In this document: positions 1 to 8,718 of the stretch, one piece after another | Position numbering within the stretch: the stretch's first letter is position 1 | How the letters are laid out: each line of letters opens with the position of its first letter | Assembly (NCBI RefSeq): GCF_000308555.1 | Contig: NZ_BAFY01000074.1 | Span: 1-64,000, forward strand | Length of the DNA stretch: 64,000 nt | Direction: 5' to 3' | Source of the DNA: Nocardia cyriacigeorgica NBRC 100375 | Lineage (GTDB): Bacteria > Actinomycetota > Actinomycetes > Mycobacteriales > Mycobacteriaceae | Translations under genes and position numbers: made by a program | The notes under the pieces: generated by a model | What the model was told of the DNA's origin: nothing | Seen by the model: the letters and a program-made list of their open reading frames with translations, nothing else | The model's database searches: none

Positions 1-2017
1 CCGGGGCCGACGGACAGGTCGAGATCGACGCCGTCGACGCGACCGGCGCCCCGCCGTCCGTATCGATGCCGTCCTCGCCCGTCCCATCGACGCCGAATCC
101 CTGGCCACAGCGACTACCGCTCGGCCCGGCCCGATGGTCCTGCGGTGGATCGAACCCGAACCGTTCGCCGCCGACTCCGCCCAGACCCCGCTGCTGGCGA
201 CCCTCGGCTCCGTCCGCGTCCCCGGTATCGGCCTGCATTTCGGCGATACCGCCGAACTGGTCGCGGCCGAGGTCGTCCCGGATGTGGTCGTCTGGTCGCC
301 TGCGGAAACTCCGGCCACCGTCGCCGGAGGCAGCGACGAGCGTGCCGCCGCGGTTCGTGCCGCGGTCCATGCCACCGACCGCCTGGTGCGGTCGTGGCTG
401 GCGTCGCAACGACTCGCGGAGTCCCAGCTCGTCGTCGCCACGCACCGGGCGGAGGGCATCGGAGGGGAAGAAGTCGACCTCGCGGCGGCAGCGGTGGCGG
501 GTTTCGTGCGCAGCGCCCGCTCCGAGCAACCAGGCCGGATCGTGCTGCTCGACTCCCTGGGCGAGCTGAGCGCCGATGTGGTGCGCGACGTGATCGCCGC
601 GGGTGTGGGGCAGGCCGCCGTGCGCGGCGGACGGGTCCTCGTCCCGCGCCTTGCCCACGTGACCGCGCCCACGACCACACCGGTGCCAACTTTCGGCACC
701 GGGACGGTCCTGATCACCGGGGGTACCAGCGGTCTGGGCGCGGTGATGGCCAGGCATCTGGCCGCCACGCACAACGTCCGGCAGCTGCTGCTGGTCTCGC
801 GCCGTGGCTCGGCGGCGGCCGGCGTGGACGAGCTGGTCGCCGAGCTCGGCGACCTCGGCGCCGAGGTCCGGGTGGCCGCCTGTGACATCGCCGACCGGGC
901 CGCGGTGGCCGCCCTGCTCGATTCCATCGACCCGCGGCATCCGCTCACCGCGGTCGTCCACTCGGCCGGGCTGGTCGACGACGCACTCATCGGAACGCTG
1001 ACCGCCGACCAAATCGACCGCGTACTCACGCCGAAGGTCGACGGCGCATTGCACCTGGACGAACTCACCCGCACCCGGGACCTGACGGCGTTCATCGTGT
1101 TCTCCTCCGCGGCCGCTGTTCTCGGCTCACCCGGCCAGGCGAACTACGCGGCGGCGAACGCATTCCTGGACGGTCTCGCTCGCGCCAGGCGCGCCGCCGG
1201 ACTGCCTGCCCTGTCGGTCGCGTGGGGCCTGTGGAATCAGGACACCGGCATGGCCGCGGACATGGACCGCGCCGCACTGGACCGGTTGGCTCGCATGGGT
1301 ATCACGGCACTGGCCGACGTCGACGGAACAGCGCTGTTCGACGCCGCGCTGGCCACCGGCGAGGCCGTGACCACCTGCGCCCGGCTCGATACGACCGCGT
1401 TGGCGGCTCAGGCGCGTGCGGGCATGCTGGCGGAGGTGCTCACCGGGCTGGCCCCGGCCCGGGCGCGCCGTGCGAACAACGGTGCCACCGGGTCACTGGC
1501 CGATCGGCTGGCCGCGGTGCCCGCCGGCCAGCGCGAGGCCGTGGTGCTCGGTGTCGTGCGGGAACAGGCCGCGGCCGTGCTCGGCCACACGTCGGCCGCG
1601 GCCGTCGACCCCGATACGCCGTTCAGCGAACTGGGTTTCGATTCACTCGGCGGGGTGGAATTGCGGAACCGGCTGGCCGAATCGGCGGGCATGCGGCTGC
1701 CGTCGACGCTGGTGTTCAACTATCCGACCGCGGCCGCGGTGGCGAAACTGGTGCTCTCGCGCTGCGAAAGCACCTCGGCGTCCTCGGTGATCGACGCCCA
1801 GGTCGACAGTCTGAGAACGGTGCTTGCCGATCTCGCTTCCGCCGACGACAAGGCACGACTGGCCGAACAGATCCGGCAGCTGTTGTCCGAGAGCCTCGGC
1901 CAACCGGAACCGGAAGCCGAGCCGGCACAGCAGGCGCACAGCGACCGGGCCGCGGTCGAGACAGCCGTCAGCGCCGATGAACTCTTCGCCCTGATCGACC
2001 AACAGATAACCGGATAG
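1..2017 (+). CDS. Modular type I polyketide synthase, C-terminal part (KR-ACP-docking), 5' partial, apparent frameshift
   Basis: This is the end of a polyketide synthase that begins before the window. Numbered from the ATG at 134, it shows a ketoreductase structural half, then the NADPH fold (TGGTSGLG near residue 196), an HSAGLVDDA segment (a VDD variant of the B-type LDD motif), the catalytic Ser in FSSAA and Tyr in ANYAAAN (about 338). An acyl carrier protein follows, with GFDSLGG (phosphopantetheine Ser about 504). A short tail ending in DELFALIDQQITG looks like a C-terminal docking peptide, and no thioesterase is fused. The ATG at 134 is not the true start, because the frame stays open to the window edge. 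Bases 3-50 read as PKS sequence (GADGQVEIDAVDATGAP) in one frame, and from about base 56 it continues (VRIDAVLARPID) in another. One base therefore seems missing near 48-56, either from sequencing error or a real mutation. Confidence 0.9.
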   Translation, partial: RGRRTGRDRRRRRDRRPAVRIDAVLARPIDAESLATATTARPGPMVLRWIEPEPFAADSAQTPLLATLGSVRVPGIGLHFGDTAELVAAEVVPDVVVWSPAETPATVAGGSDERAAAVRAAVHATDRLVRSWLASQRLAESQLVVATHRAEGIGGEEVDLAAAAVAGFVRSARSEQPGRIVLLDSLGELSADVVRDVIAAGVGQAAVRGGRVLVPRLAHVTAPTTTPVPTFGTGTVLITGGTSGLGAVMARHLAATHNVRQLLLVSRRGSAAAGVDELVAELGDLGAEVRVAACDIADRAAVAALLDSIDPRHPLTAVVHSAGLVDDALIGTLTADQIDRVLTPKVDGALHLDELTRTRDLTAFIVFSSAAAVLGSPGQANYAAANAFLDGLARARRAAGLPALSVAWGLWNQDTGMAADMDRAALDRLARMGITALADVDGTALFDAALATGEAVTTCARLDTTALAAQARAGMLAEVLTGLAPARARRANNGATGSLADRLAAVPAGQREAVVLGVVREQAAAVLGHTSAAAVDPDTPFSELGFDSLGGVELRNRLAESAGMRLPSTLVFNYPTAAAVAKLVLSRCESTSASSVIDAQVDSLRTVLADLASADDKARLAEQIRQLLSESLGQPEPEAEPAQQAHSDRAAVETAVSADELFALIDQQITG

Positions 2018-2028
2018 TGAGGACCGCA

Positions 2029-2556
2029 ATGACCATGAACGACCTTGCCGCGATCGAGATCTCCGACGGCACCCGATCTCTGCATGTGGAATGGGAAGAT
2101 CCCGCTGTCGCCGTGATGAGCTTGATTCAGCTGTCGCGGGACGAGCTGGTGCAACGCCTGCGTGACGGCGAACTACCGCTGCCCCCGCTGGCGAAACTGC
2201 TCAATATCGGTGTCGAGGACGCCGCGCCCGGACGGATGGTGCTGACCATCGAGCCGGACGAGCGGCATGTGAATTTCCTGGGCGTCGTCGGCGGCGGTGT
2301 CGTCGGCACCGTGCTGGACGTGGCCATGTGGGGTGCGGTTCAACTGTCGGTGGACGACAAGTCCATGATCACCACGGTGAACATGAACACCAGCCTGCTG
2401 CGCGGTGTTTCGCACAACCAGGGGCCCTTGCGCGCGGTCGCCGAGGCGGTGCATGTCGGCCGGACCACGGCCGTCGCCGAAGCCCGGCTGCTGGATGCCA
2501 ACGACAAGATCTACGCCACGGCCTCGGCGAACTTCGTGCGGATGGGCGCGAGCTGA
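2029..2556 (+). CDS. PaaI-like hotdog-fold thioesterase
   Basis: This 175-residue protein resembles PaaI/4HBT hotdog thioesterases, which hydrolyse acyl-CoA or acyl-carrier thioesters. The core has the family's VVGGGVVGTVLDVAMWGAV helix region and a following strand MITTVNMNTSLLRGV. A GTG at 2017 overlaps the PKS stop, but the ATG at 2029 has TGAGGA just upstream and is preferred. It lies 11 bases after the PKS stop and is surely co-transcribed. Its role could be editing or releasing chains from the assembly line; that is inference, because PaaI relatives also act in ordinary acyl-CoA metabolism. Confidence 0.8.
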   Translation: MTMNDLAAIEISDGTRSLHVEWEDPAVAVMSLIQLSRDELVQRLRDGELPLPPLAKLLNIGVEDAAPGRMVLTIEPDERHVNFLGVVGGGVVGTVLDVAMWGAVQLSVDDKSMITTVNMNTSLLRGVSHNQGPLRAVAEAVHVGRTTAVAEARLLDANDKIYATASANFVRMGAS

Positions 2557-2602
2557 GCATCGGGCGGCCCGGGACCTGCCCGGGCCGCCCGATACCGGTC
2601 GA

Positions 2603-4627
2603 TCAGATCTCGGCCGCCAGGTACGTGCCGTGTGCGATAGCGCGCTTGGCATCCAACTCCTTGGCCTCCTCGGCGCCGCCGATGACATGGATGCGCACGC
2701 CGAGCGTGCCGAGTTCGTCCTCGAGCTCGCGCACCGATTCCTGTCCGGCGCAGACGATCACGTTGTCGACCTGGAGCAGCCGCGGGTCGGAGTGTTGGGG
2801 GCCGAAGCTGATGTGCAGTCCGCGGTCGTCGATGCGCTCGTAATTGACCCCGCCCAACTGCTCGACGCCCTTTGCTTCCAGCGCGGCACGATGAATCCAG
2901 CCGGTGGTCTTGCCGAGCGACAGCCCGAACGGGCCCGATTTCCGTTGCAGCAGCGTCACCTTCCGGATCGCCGGTGACGGCCGCGGTGTGGTCAATTGGC
3001 CACGGGCATGCAGATCCTCGGTCACGCCCCACTCCGCTTGCCATTCGGCGAGATCGGATGCTCCGGCGACGGTGAGGAACTCGCTGACATCGAAGCCGAT
3101 TCCGCCGGCGCCGATGACCGCCACCCGGTCTCCGGCAACCCGATCGCCGCGGAGCAACTCGGGGTAGGACAACACCATCGGATGGTCGATTCCCGCGATA
3201 TCGGGCACCCGTGGGCGCACGCCGGTGGCCAGCACGATCTCGTCCCAATCGCCGCCCGCGAGCAGGTCGGCGGTGACGCGGGTATTCAAGTGCACCGTGA
3301 CGGACTCGAGTTCGAGCTTGCGCCGGAAATACCGGATCGACTCGGCGAACTCCTCTTTGCCGGGGATGCGCCGGGCCAGATCGAACTGGCCGCCGATCCG
3401 GTCCTCGGCCTCGAACAGCTCCACCCGGTGCCCGCGTTCGGCCATGCCGATGGCGGCGGCGAGCCCGGCCGGCCCGGCCCCGATCACCGCGATGTGCTTG
3501 GCGCGTCTGGTAGGAAGCAATTCGAGCAGAGTTTCGTGGCAGGCGCGCGGATTCACCAGACATGACACCGTCTGGCGGGCAAAGGTGTGGTCGAGGCAGG
3601 CCTGGTTACAGGCGATGCAGGTGTTGATCTCGTCCACCCGCGATTCGGCGGCCTTGTTCACCCAGTCCGGGTCGGCCAACAGCGGACGGGCCAGCGAGAT
3701 GAGATCGGCGTCGCCGCGTTCGAGAATCTCCTCGGCCACCTCGGGCATATTGATCCGGTTCGACGCACAGACCGGGATCGACACCCGCGCCTTGATCTTG
3801 GCGGTGTAGCCGACGAAGGCCGCCCGCGGCACCGAGGTGACGATCGTCGGCACCCGGGATTCATGCCACCCGATATCGGTGTTGATGGCGTCGATGCCCG
3901 CCGCTTCGAGCTCCTCGGCGAGTTCGATGATCTCGGCGAAGCTCTGCCCGTCCTCGACGAACTCGGCCAGTGACATGCGAAACATCATCAGGAACTCCGG
4001 ACCGAGGGCGGCCCTGGTCCGCCGGACGATCTCGAGGGGAAACCGGCGCCGGTCCGCCGCCGTGGCGCCCCACCGGTCTGTCCTGGTATTGGTCCGAGGT
4101 GCCAGGAACTGGTTGATCAGGAACCCCTCGCCGCCCATCACTTCGATGCCGTCATAGCCGGCGAGTTCGGCCAGCTGCGCGCAGCGCACGTGATCGGCGA
4201 TCGTCTCTTCGATCTCGGCCTCGGTGAAGGCGCGGGGTTCGAACGCCGTCAGCGGTGAGGCGACCGCCGACGGCGCGATATTGATGGGAATGTTCGAATC
4301 CCGGCCGCCGTGGATCACCTGCAACGCGATCTTGCCGCCCGCCGCGTGTACCGCCTCGGTGATGACCCGATGCCGCTCGGCGTCGGCTTCGGTGATCATC
4401 GCGCCGGAGAACGGCCACAGCCAGCCCTGGCGACTCGGCGAGTATCCGCCGGTGACGATCAGGCCTACGCCGCCACGGGCCCGCTCCGCGAAGAAGGCCG
4501 CCAGCCGGTCTATGTGCCAGTCCCGGTCCTCCAGGCCGGTGTGCATCGAACCCATCACCACACGGTTGCGCAGTGTCACATGCCCCAAGCGGATCGGTGA
4601 CAGCAGGCGCGGAAAAGCGGAACTCAT
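2603..4627 (-). CDS. FadH-like FMN/FAD/4Fe-4S oxidoreductase (2,4-dienoyl-CoA reductase family)
   Basis: A 674-residue protein of the length expected for the NADPH-dependent 2,4-dienoyl-CoA reductase family. The N-terminal old-yellow-enzyme barrel (LRNRVVMGSMHTG, VIHGGRDS) binds FMN. A cysteine cluster C-x2-C-x3-C-x11-C (CIACNQACLDH...SC) binds a 4Fe-4S cluster. The C-terminal half has two dinucleotide folds (VIGAGPAGLAAA for FAD, VIGAGGIGFDV for NAD(P)H). Family members reduce dienoyl-CoAs or related enoates in the cytoplasm, but the true substrate cannot be read from sequence. It starts 64 bases after the SDR gene on the same strand and may be the last gene of the ECF41-driven operon. Confidence 0.88.
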   Translation of the reverse strand: MSSAFPRLLSPIRLGHVTLRNRVVMGSMHTGLEDRDWHIDRLAAFFAERARGGVGLIVTGGYSPSRQGWLWPFSGAMITEADAERHRVITEAVHAAGGKIALQVIHGGRDSNIPINIAPSAVASPLTAFEPRAFTEAEIEETIADHVRCAQLAELAGYDGIEVMGGEGFLINQFLAPRTNTRTDRWGATAADRRRFPLEIVRRTRAALGPEFLMMFRMSLAEFVEDGQSFAEIIELAEELEAAGIDAINTDIGWHESRVPTIVTSVPRAAFVGYTAKIKARVSIPVCASNRINMPEVAEEILERGDADLISLARPLLADPDWVNKAAESRVDEINTCIACNQACLDHTFARQTVSCLVNPRACHETLLELLPTRRAKHIAVIGAGPAGLAAAIGMAERGHRVELFEAEDRIGGQFDLARRIPGKEEFAESIRYFRRKLELESVTVHLNTRVTADLLAGGDWDEIVLATGVRPRVPDIAGIDHPMVLSYPELLRGDRVAGDRVAVIGAGGIGFDVSEFLTVAGASDLAEWQAEWGVTEDLHARGQLTTPRPSPAIRKVTLLQRKSGPFGLSLGKTTGWIHRAALEAKGVEQLGGVNYERIDDRGLHISFGPQHSDPRLLQVDNVIVCAGQESVRELEDELGTLGVRIHVIGGAEEAKELDAKRAIAHGTYLAAEI

Positions 4628-4691
4628 GAGTGGAACCTAATGACCGATCCGCGCCCTCGCAATCGCTGGGAAGAATATGGGCTGACCTGCG

Positions 4692-5507
4692 TCAACGAAA
4701 GGCGTCGGCGTGGCCTTCGGCCCATTGCCGGAACGTGCGCGGCGGGCGTCCGAGCAGGTGTTGCACCGTCGGGCGGACGATGGATTCGTCGATGGCCCCG
4801 TCGGCGTAGAAGTCGAAGAAGGCGTCCACGTATTCGACGGGGGTGGTCTCCAGCATCTCGGCGCGTGCCTCATCGTCGGTGAGTTCGACGCAGCTGAGAT
4901 CGCGGCCGGTGGCCTCGGCCAAGATCGCCACCTGCTCGGCCGGGGTGAGCGGTTCCGGACCGGTGGGCCAGAGGATCTCGCCGTGATGGGAATCGGCTCG
5001 CAAGACGGTGGCGGCCACCGTGCCGAGATCCTGAGGATCCAGAGCAGCCGTGCGCACCAGCGGGAACGACACCCGGATCACATCCCCGTCGCGCAGCTGC
5101 GGCAGCCAGCGCAGCGCGTTCGATGCGAATGCGCAGGGCCGCAGGATGGTCCATGCCACCCCGCTCTCGGTGGTTTCCTGCTCGGCGGCCATCATGTACC
5201 GGGTGATCGCGTTGGAGGTGTCGCCGGTGGCCGCGGAAACACCGGAGAGCTGCACGATGTGTTCGACGCCTGCCTGCGCGGCCGCCTTTGCCACACCCGG
5301 GTAGCCGGGCAGCAGGAACATCGCGCGCACGCCATCGAAGCTCAGCGTCTCGGGCGCGGTGAGATCCCCGGCCACGACCTGTACTCCGTGGGGCGCGTCG
5401 GTTCCCGAGGGATCGCGCACCAACGCTCGCACGGGTTCCCCGGCTGCGGCCAGTGCTCGCACGACTTCCGCGCCGACATTGCCGGTCGCTCCGGTCACCA
5501 GAATCAT
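4692..5507 (-). CDS. NmrA/HSCARG-type NAD(P)-binding SDR protein
   Basis: A 271-residue atypical short-chain dehydrogenase. It opens MILVTGATGNVG, the Rossmann loop, and continues with VVAGDLT and VQLSGVSA. It lacks a clear YxxxK pair of the classical enzymes, as is usual for NmrA-type redox sensors or quinone/isoflavone-reductase-like members. The start at 5507 is chosen because the Rossmann strand begins at once and TAGGAA lies upstream; a longer frame begins at 5543 with unlikely sequence. It lies 32 bases after the hydrolase gene. Epimerase/SDR proteins are one of the three typical partner classes of ECF41 sigma factors, which fits the shared promoter upstream. Confidence 0.82.
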   Translation of the reverse strand: MILVTGATGNVGAEVVRALAAAGEPVRALVRDPSGTDAPHGVQVVAGDLTAPETLSFDGVRAMFLLPGYPGVAKAAAQAGVEHIVQLSGVSAATGDTSNAITRYMMAAEQETTESGVAWTILRPCAFASNALRWLPQLRDGDVIRVSFPLVRTAALDPQDLGTVAATVLRADSHHGEILWPTGPEPLTPAEQVAILAEATGRDLSCVELTDDEARAEMLETTPVEYVDAFFDFYADGAIDESIVRPTVQHLLGRPPRTFRQWAEGHADAFR

Positions 5508-5539
5508 CGGATCGGTTCCTATCTTTTCTTGTCGGTGGG

Positions 5540-6415
5540 TCACAGAGTGCGCTGGAAGTGCGCGGCGACAGCATCGAGGGCGATGGTGACCTGCGGTTCC
5601 TGGTCGTAGAAGTCGAACTGGGTGCCCTCGGTCCAGACGATATCCTTGGGTCCGGCCAGGCCGGAGTGGAAGCGCCGCGCGCCGTCGGGGATCGCGGCGT
5701 CCTCGCTGTGCACGAGGATAGTGGGCTGGTTGATGCGCGGGGCCAGCGCGATGGAGTCATAGGTGAGCCAGTCCGCCCAGGACATCACCGCGAATCGGTT
5801 GGGCCACGCCGGAATTCCTCCGCGCGCGGGGTTGAGGTAGAAGTCGATCTCATAGGGCATGGCGGCACGATCATCGGTGGCGCTGACCACGGGCACGTAG
5901 TCGATCTCACCGGTCTCGTCATAGCGCGAGCGGGCTTCGCGGGCCAGTGCGAGCTTGGCGGCCACCGCCTCGCTGCCGCCGTAGACCTGCTCGCAGATCG
6001 TCGCGTCGTGCAGCCACGGCGCTACCAGTGCCAGAGATTTCACGGTGGGGTCGTCGGCGGCGTTGTCGGACATGTACATCGCGGCCGCGCAGATGCCGAG
6101 CGCACCGAGCCGGTTCCCGTCTACTGCCGGATGACCGGCCAGGAAGCCGACCGCGTTGCGGATGTCGCGGACCTTCCGCGCCGGATTCTCCACATCGCGT
6201 GGTTCGCCCGCCGACTCACCGAAGCCGGCGAAGTCGAACGACAACGCCGCGAACCCGCGCTCGGCCAGGCGCTGGGCGTAGCGGTCGGCCATCAACTCTT
6301 TGACGCTGGTCCACGTGCCGGCCACCACCACCCCCGGCGCGGTGCCGCCGTCGGCGGGCAAGAACAGATTGCCGACGAGTTCCACACCGTCGCTGTCGAA
6401 TTCGACCTTGATCAA
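5540..6415 (-). CDS. Alpha/beta hydrolase (YcjY/dienelactone-hydrolase-like), TTG start
   Basis: A 291-residue alpha/beta hydrolase. The nucleophile elbow reads LGICAAAMY, so the nucleophile is Cys rather than Ser, as in dienelactone-hydrolase-type and YcjY-like relatives. An Asp lies in ILVHSEDAAIP, and the position that usually carries the catalytic His is Gln (GTQFDFYDQ). The missing His makes conventional triad chemistry doubtful, though related proteins share this GTQ motif. The start is TTG at 6415, decided by AAGGAG six bases upstream; no better ATG or GTG exists. It is third in the lipoprotein-SnoaL-hydrolase-SDR operon. Confidence 0.82.
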   Translation of the reverse strand: MIKVEFDSDGVELVGNLFLPADGGTAPGVVVAGTWTSVKELMADRYAQRLAERGFAALSFDFAGFGESAGEPRDVENPARKVRDIRNAVGFLAGHPAVDGNRLGALGICAAAMYMSDNAADDPTVKSLALVAPWLHDATICEQVYGGSEAVAAKLALAREARSRYDETGEIDYVPVVSATDDRAAMPYEIDFYLNPARGGIPAWPNRFAVMSWADWLTYDSIALAPRINQPTILVHSEDAAIPDGARRFHSGLAGPKDIVWTEGTQFDFYDQEPQVTIALDAVAAHFQRTL

Positions 6416-6453
6416 CGTAGCTCCTTCTCAGAAATGACAGATCGGTGCGGATT

Positions 6454-6906
6454 TCATGGCAGTAGGCCGCGGTTACCGTCGCCCCAGGTCGCGGTCATCA
6501 CCACGTCGCTGATCTGCCAGAAGCCGCCGGCGCGCACCAGATCGAAGCGGTAGGTGCCGCCGAGGGTCCACAGGCAAGCACCCACCGCATCGGACTTGCG
6601 GTGGGTGGCCTGGAAGGACGCGGTGCACACCGCCCGGTCACCGTCAACGGTCACCAGGTGATTGCCGAGCAGGTGCTGAGTGGCGTCGAAACCGCCGAGG
6701 GTTTCGCGCCAGGCGGCCACGATTTGCGCGGGGGTGACCGTCACGGGTTCGCCGCCGTTGAGGCTCGTGTAGTCCAGCCTGACTGTATCTGCGAAAACGG
6801 TTGCGAGCTCGTCCCATTCACGGTGGTCGGCATGCCAGGCCATGCGCGTACAGGTGTCGATGACGTCCAAGCGGTCGGTAATCCGGCTTTCGGAGTTCGC
6901 GGTCAC
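6454..6906 (-). CDS. SnoaL/NTF2-like protein
   Basis: A 150-residue NTF2-fold protein of the SnoaL_4 type. A helix with HADHREWDELATVFADTVRLDY is followed by a curved sheet (HLLGNHLVTVDGDRAV, GGTYRFDLVRAGGFWQISDVVM). Such proteins are small isomerases, dehydratases or ligand binders; no specific reaction can be named. The GTG start at 6906 overlaps the upstream lipoprotein stop by four bases (GTGA), implying translational coupling. Further upstream the same frame reads as Arg/His-rich shadow and is rejected. Confidence 0.8.
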   Translation of the reverse strand: MTANSESRITDRLDVIDTCTRMAWHADHREWDELATVFADTVRLDYTSLNGGEPVTVTPAQIVAAWRETLGGFDATQHLLGNHLVTVDGDRAVCTASFQATHRKSDAVGACLWTLGGTYRFDLVRAGGFWQISDVVMTATWGDGNRGLLP

Positions 6907-7409
6907 CGGATGACCTCGGCGCGGACTCGCTCGTTCGGGGTGGCGATGTCCCAGAAGCGCACGGTGCCCCGCGCATTCCGGTACTCGCCGGTGCCGCCGG
7001 TGATGGCCATGTCGAGCGGGCTCGCGCCTCTGGTCCAGGTGGACTGCATGGTCACCGATCCGCGCTCGAGTTCCATGGTGATCACGCACTGCATCAGGAC
7101 TCGATCACCATCGATATGCAGGGTTTGGCAGGAGCCGCCGCCCTGTCCGACTCTGCGCCCGTCTTGTATCGCGTTGCCGGAGTAGACGTCCATATCGCCG
7201 AGGCTCGGCCCCGCCGGGCCGAGATCGAGCGCCTCGTACTGGGTGTTCTGCACCTTCAGTTCGATGACTTCGACCTGTTCGGTCGCCGGTGTCTCGGTGT
7301 CGTCGTCGCTGGTGCTACAGCCGCCGACAGCGGCGGCGATGAGGGCGACGGCGACGAGGCGCGGCAACGCGGACACGGCGGTGAACCCTGTGGCTCGGCC
7401 GCCGGTCAC
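6903..7409 (-). CDS. Lipoprotein with allene-oxide-cyclase/dirigent-like barrel
   Basis: A 168-residue exported lipoprotein. An Arg-containing n-region (VTGGRATGFTAVSALPR) and a hydrophobic stretch end in the lipobox VGGC, followed by an acidic STSDDDTE linker. The rest is a beta-rich domain with AITGGTGEYRNARGTV, the signature of allene-oxide-cyclase/dirigent-like barrels, which bind small hydrophobic molecules; whether it is an enzyme is unknown. The GTG at 7409 has AAGG seven bases upstream and overlaps by four bases the stop of a 12-codon leader ORF. It is the first full gene of an operon behind an ECF41-type promoter. Confidence 0.8.
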   Translation of the reverse strand: MTGGRATGFTAVSALPRLVAVALIAAAVGGCSTSDDDTETPATEQVEVIELKVQNTQYEALDLGPAGPSLGDMDVYSGNAIQDGRRVGQGGGSCQTLHIDGDRVLMQCVITMELERGSVTMQSTWTRGASPLDMAITGGTGEYRNARGTVRFWDIATPNERVRAEVIR

Positions 7410-7444
7410 GACACGACCTTGTTCGATGTGCTGTGTTCTGACAT
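7406..7444 (-). CDS. Twelve-codon leader ORF, relic of an oxidoreductase N-terminus
   Basis: The ATG at 7444 opens MSEHSTSNKVVS and stops at 7406-7408. The peptide matches the first residues (MSEHSTPNKVV) of the FAD oxidoreductase encoded at 13171-14352, and the DNA match continues upstream through the promoter. The stop TGA overlaps the lipoprotein GTG (GTGA), so ribosomes ending here could reinitiate on the lipoprotein. The ATG lies only 8 bases after the predicted -10 element, so the mRNA is probably leaderless or nearly so. The ORF is seen directly; its translation is inferred. Confidence 0.55.
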   Translation of the reverse strand: MSEHSTSNKVVS

Positions 7445-7452
7445 ACCACCAA

Positions 7453-7479
7453 GACACCGCAGGCAGGCTGAATGTGACA
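7453..7479 (-). promoter_or_regulatory. ECF41-type promoter, lipoprotein operon
   Basis: On the minus strand TGTCACA (7479-7473), 16 bases, then TGTC (7456-7453). This fits the promoter I recall for ECF41 sigma factors (TGTCACA at -35, a GTC core at -10). The same layout, with most spacer bases identical, lies at 14361-14387 before the oxidoreductase-ECF41 operon. Confidence 0.65.
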
Positions 7480-7626
7480 GAACCTGATGTGATGTGAGGC
7501 GCATATCACCGAGCTTGCCGTCGCGTGCTGACTTCTCGGCCGGCTATCGGTCCGATTCCGCGCCACGTACTCCGCACAGGGCGGTCGCGAATCCGCACTC
7601 GAGCCGCCGCGTTCCGGACACTCGTC

Positions 7627-8532
7627 TCAGCTCTTCCCGGATCCGGCGAGGCTGGAAGAAACCTGCTGCGCTATCCGGGCGAAGGCCAGCACTTTGGCGG
7701 ACGCCGTGTCCGTGCGCCAGAACAATCCGTACTCGAAGGGCGCAACGTCGTCGAACGGGATGTAGACCAGGTTGGGGCGCGGGTAGTAGCGAGTTCCCTG
7801 TGCGGCGGCAATGGTCACGCCCCTGCCCGCGGCGACCAGCGTGAGAAGTTCCTGCCAGTAGATGGTGATGGGAACGTGGCGGATAGGCCTGCCGCTGGGG
7901 GTGCTGACCGGGAAGTGCCGGTCGACGAAATAGCCGGGCATCCCCTCGATCATCAGCAACTGCTCGTCGGCAAGGTCTTCCAGTGACACCGTCTCGCGAC
8001 GGGCAAGGCGGTGGTCGCTCGACACCGCGAGGACGCACGGGTCGCGCAGCAGCACCGGCCCGCAGGCTATTTCGGGATCGTCGACGGGCAGTTCGATGAA
8101 CTGGATATCTATGTCGCCGTTCCGGAGGGGAGTGACACGGTTCGACAGATGAACCTCGCGAATCTGGATGTCGCAGTTCGGGTAGGCGGCACGGAACGAT
8201 TCGACGATTGTCATCAGCAGTTCGCTGGCCAGTGGGCTGGAGAAGCCCAGGCGCAGCACACCGCCGAGGCCGCGGGCGGAGTCGGTCACCCTGGCCAGCG
8301 CCGCGAGCACGCCCCGGTGATGCGGATCGAGCTCCTCGCGAAGCTGCCGCCCGAAGGAGGTCAGGACGACCTGGCGACTGGTGCGCTCGAACAGCGGGGC
8401 GCCGATGCGGCGTTCCAGCGCCTTGATCATCTGACTGACCCGTGGGCTCGAGATATGAAGCCGCTCGGCGGTGCGACCGAAGTGCAACTCCTCGGCCAGC
8501 GTCAAGAACGTTTCCAGCTCCTGCCAATTCAC
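7627..8532 (-). CDS. LysR-family transcriptional regulator
   Basis: A 301-residue LysR regulator. The N-terminal winged helix-turn-helix (ELETFLTLAEELHFGRTAERLHISSPRVSQMIKALERRIGAPLFERTSRQVVLT) is followed by a periplasmic-binding-protein-like effector domain from about residue 90 (GVLRLGFSSPLASELL). The GTG at 8532 is chosen because the HTH begins there and GGGGAGG lies six to seven bases upstream; sequence further upstream in the same frame is low-complexity shadow. It is divergent from the TetR gene across 230 bases carrying two strong inverted repeats. The target is unknown. Confidence 0.9.
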   Translation of the reverse strand: MNWQELETFLTLAEELHFGRTAERLHISSPRVSQMIKALERRIGAPLFERTSRQVVLTSFGRQLREELDPHHRGVLAALARVTDSARGLGGVLRLGFSSPLASELLMTIVESFRAAYPNCDIQIREVHLSNRVTPLRNGDIDIQFIELPVDDPEIACGPVLLRDPCVLAVSSDHRLARRETVSLEDLADEQLLMIEGMPGYFVDRHFPVSTPSGRPIRHVPITIYWQELLTLVAAGRGVTIAAAQGTRYYPRPNLVYIPFDDVAPFEYGLFWRTDTASAKVLAFARIAQQVSSSLAGSGKS

Positions 8533-8663
8533 CGGAGCCTCCCCGTGCGTGCCGAGTCCGGGCCCCGGTGCGGGCCGGAGACATATGGCATCGCGTTCCA
8601 ACCTTTCTGGCGGCGCCGGACGCTTCCACTCCGAGCCGATTCCGGAGTCCGTCGTGGCAACTA

Positions 8664-8689
8664 GGCGACACGGAGCGTTCCGTGTCGCC
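8664..8689. repeat. Perfect inverted repeat between LysR and TetR genes
   Basis: Arms GGCGACACGGA and TCCGTGTCGCC (11 bp, perfect) with a 4-base loop. It lies between divergent regulator genes, so it could be an operator or a hairpin in the LysR leader. Confidence 0.6.
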
Positions 8690-8718
8690 ACTGAGTGTGC
8701 GCTAGCAGCGCCTCCCCG

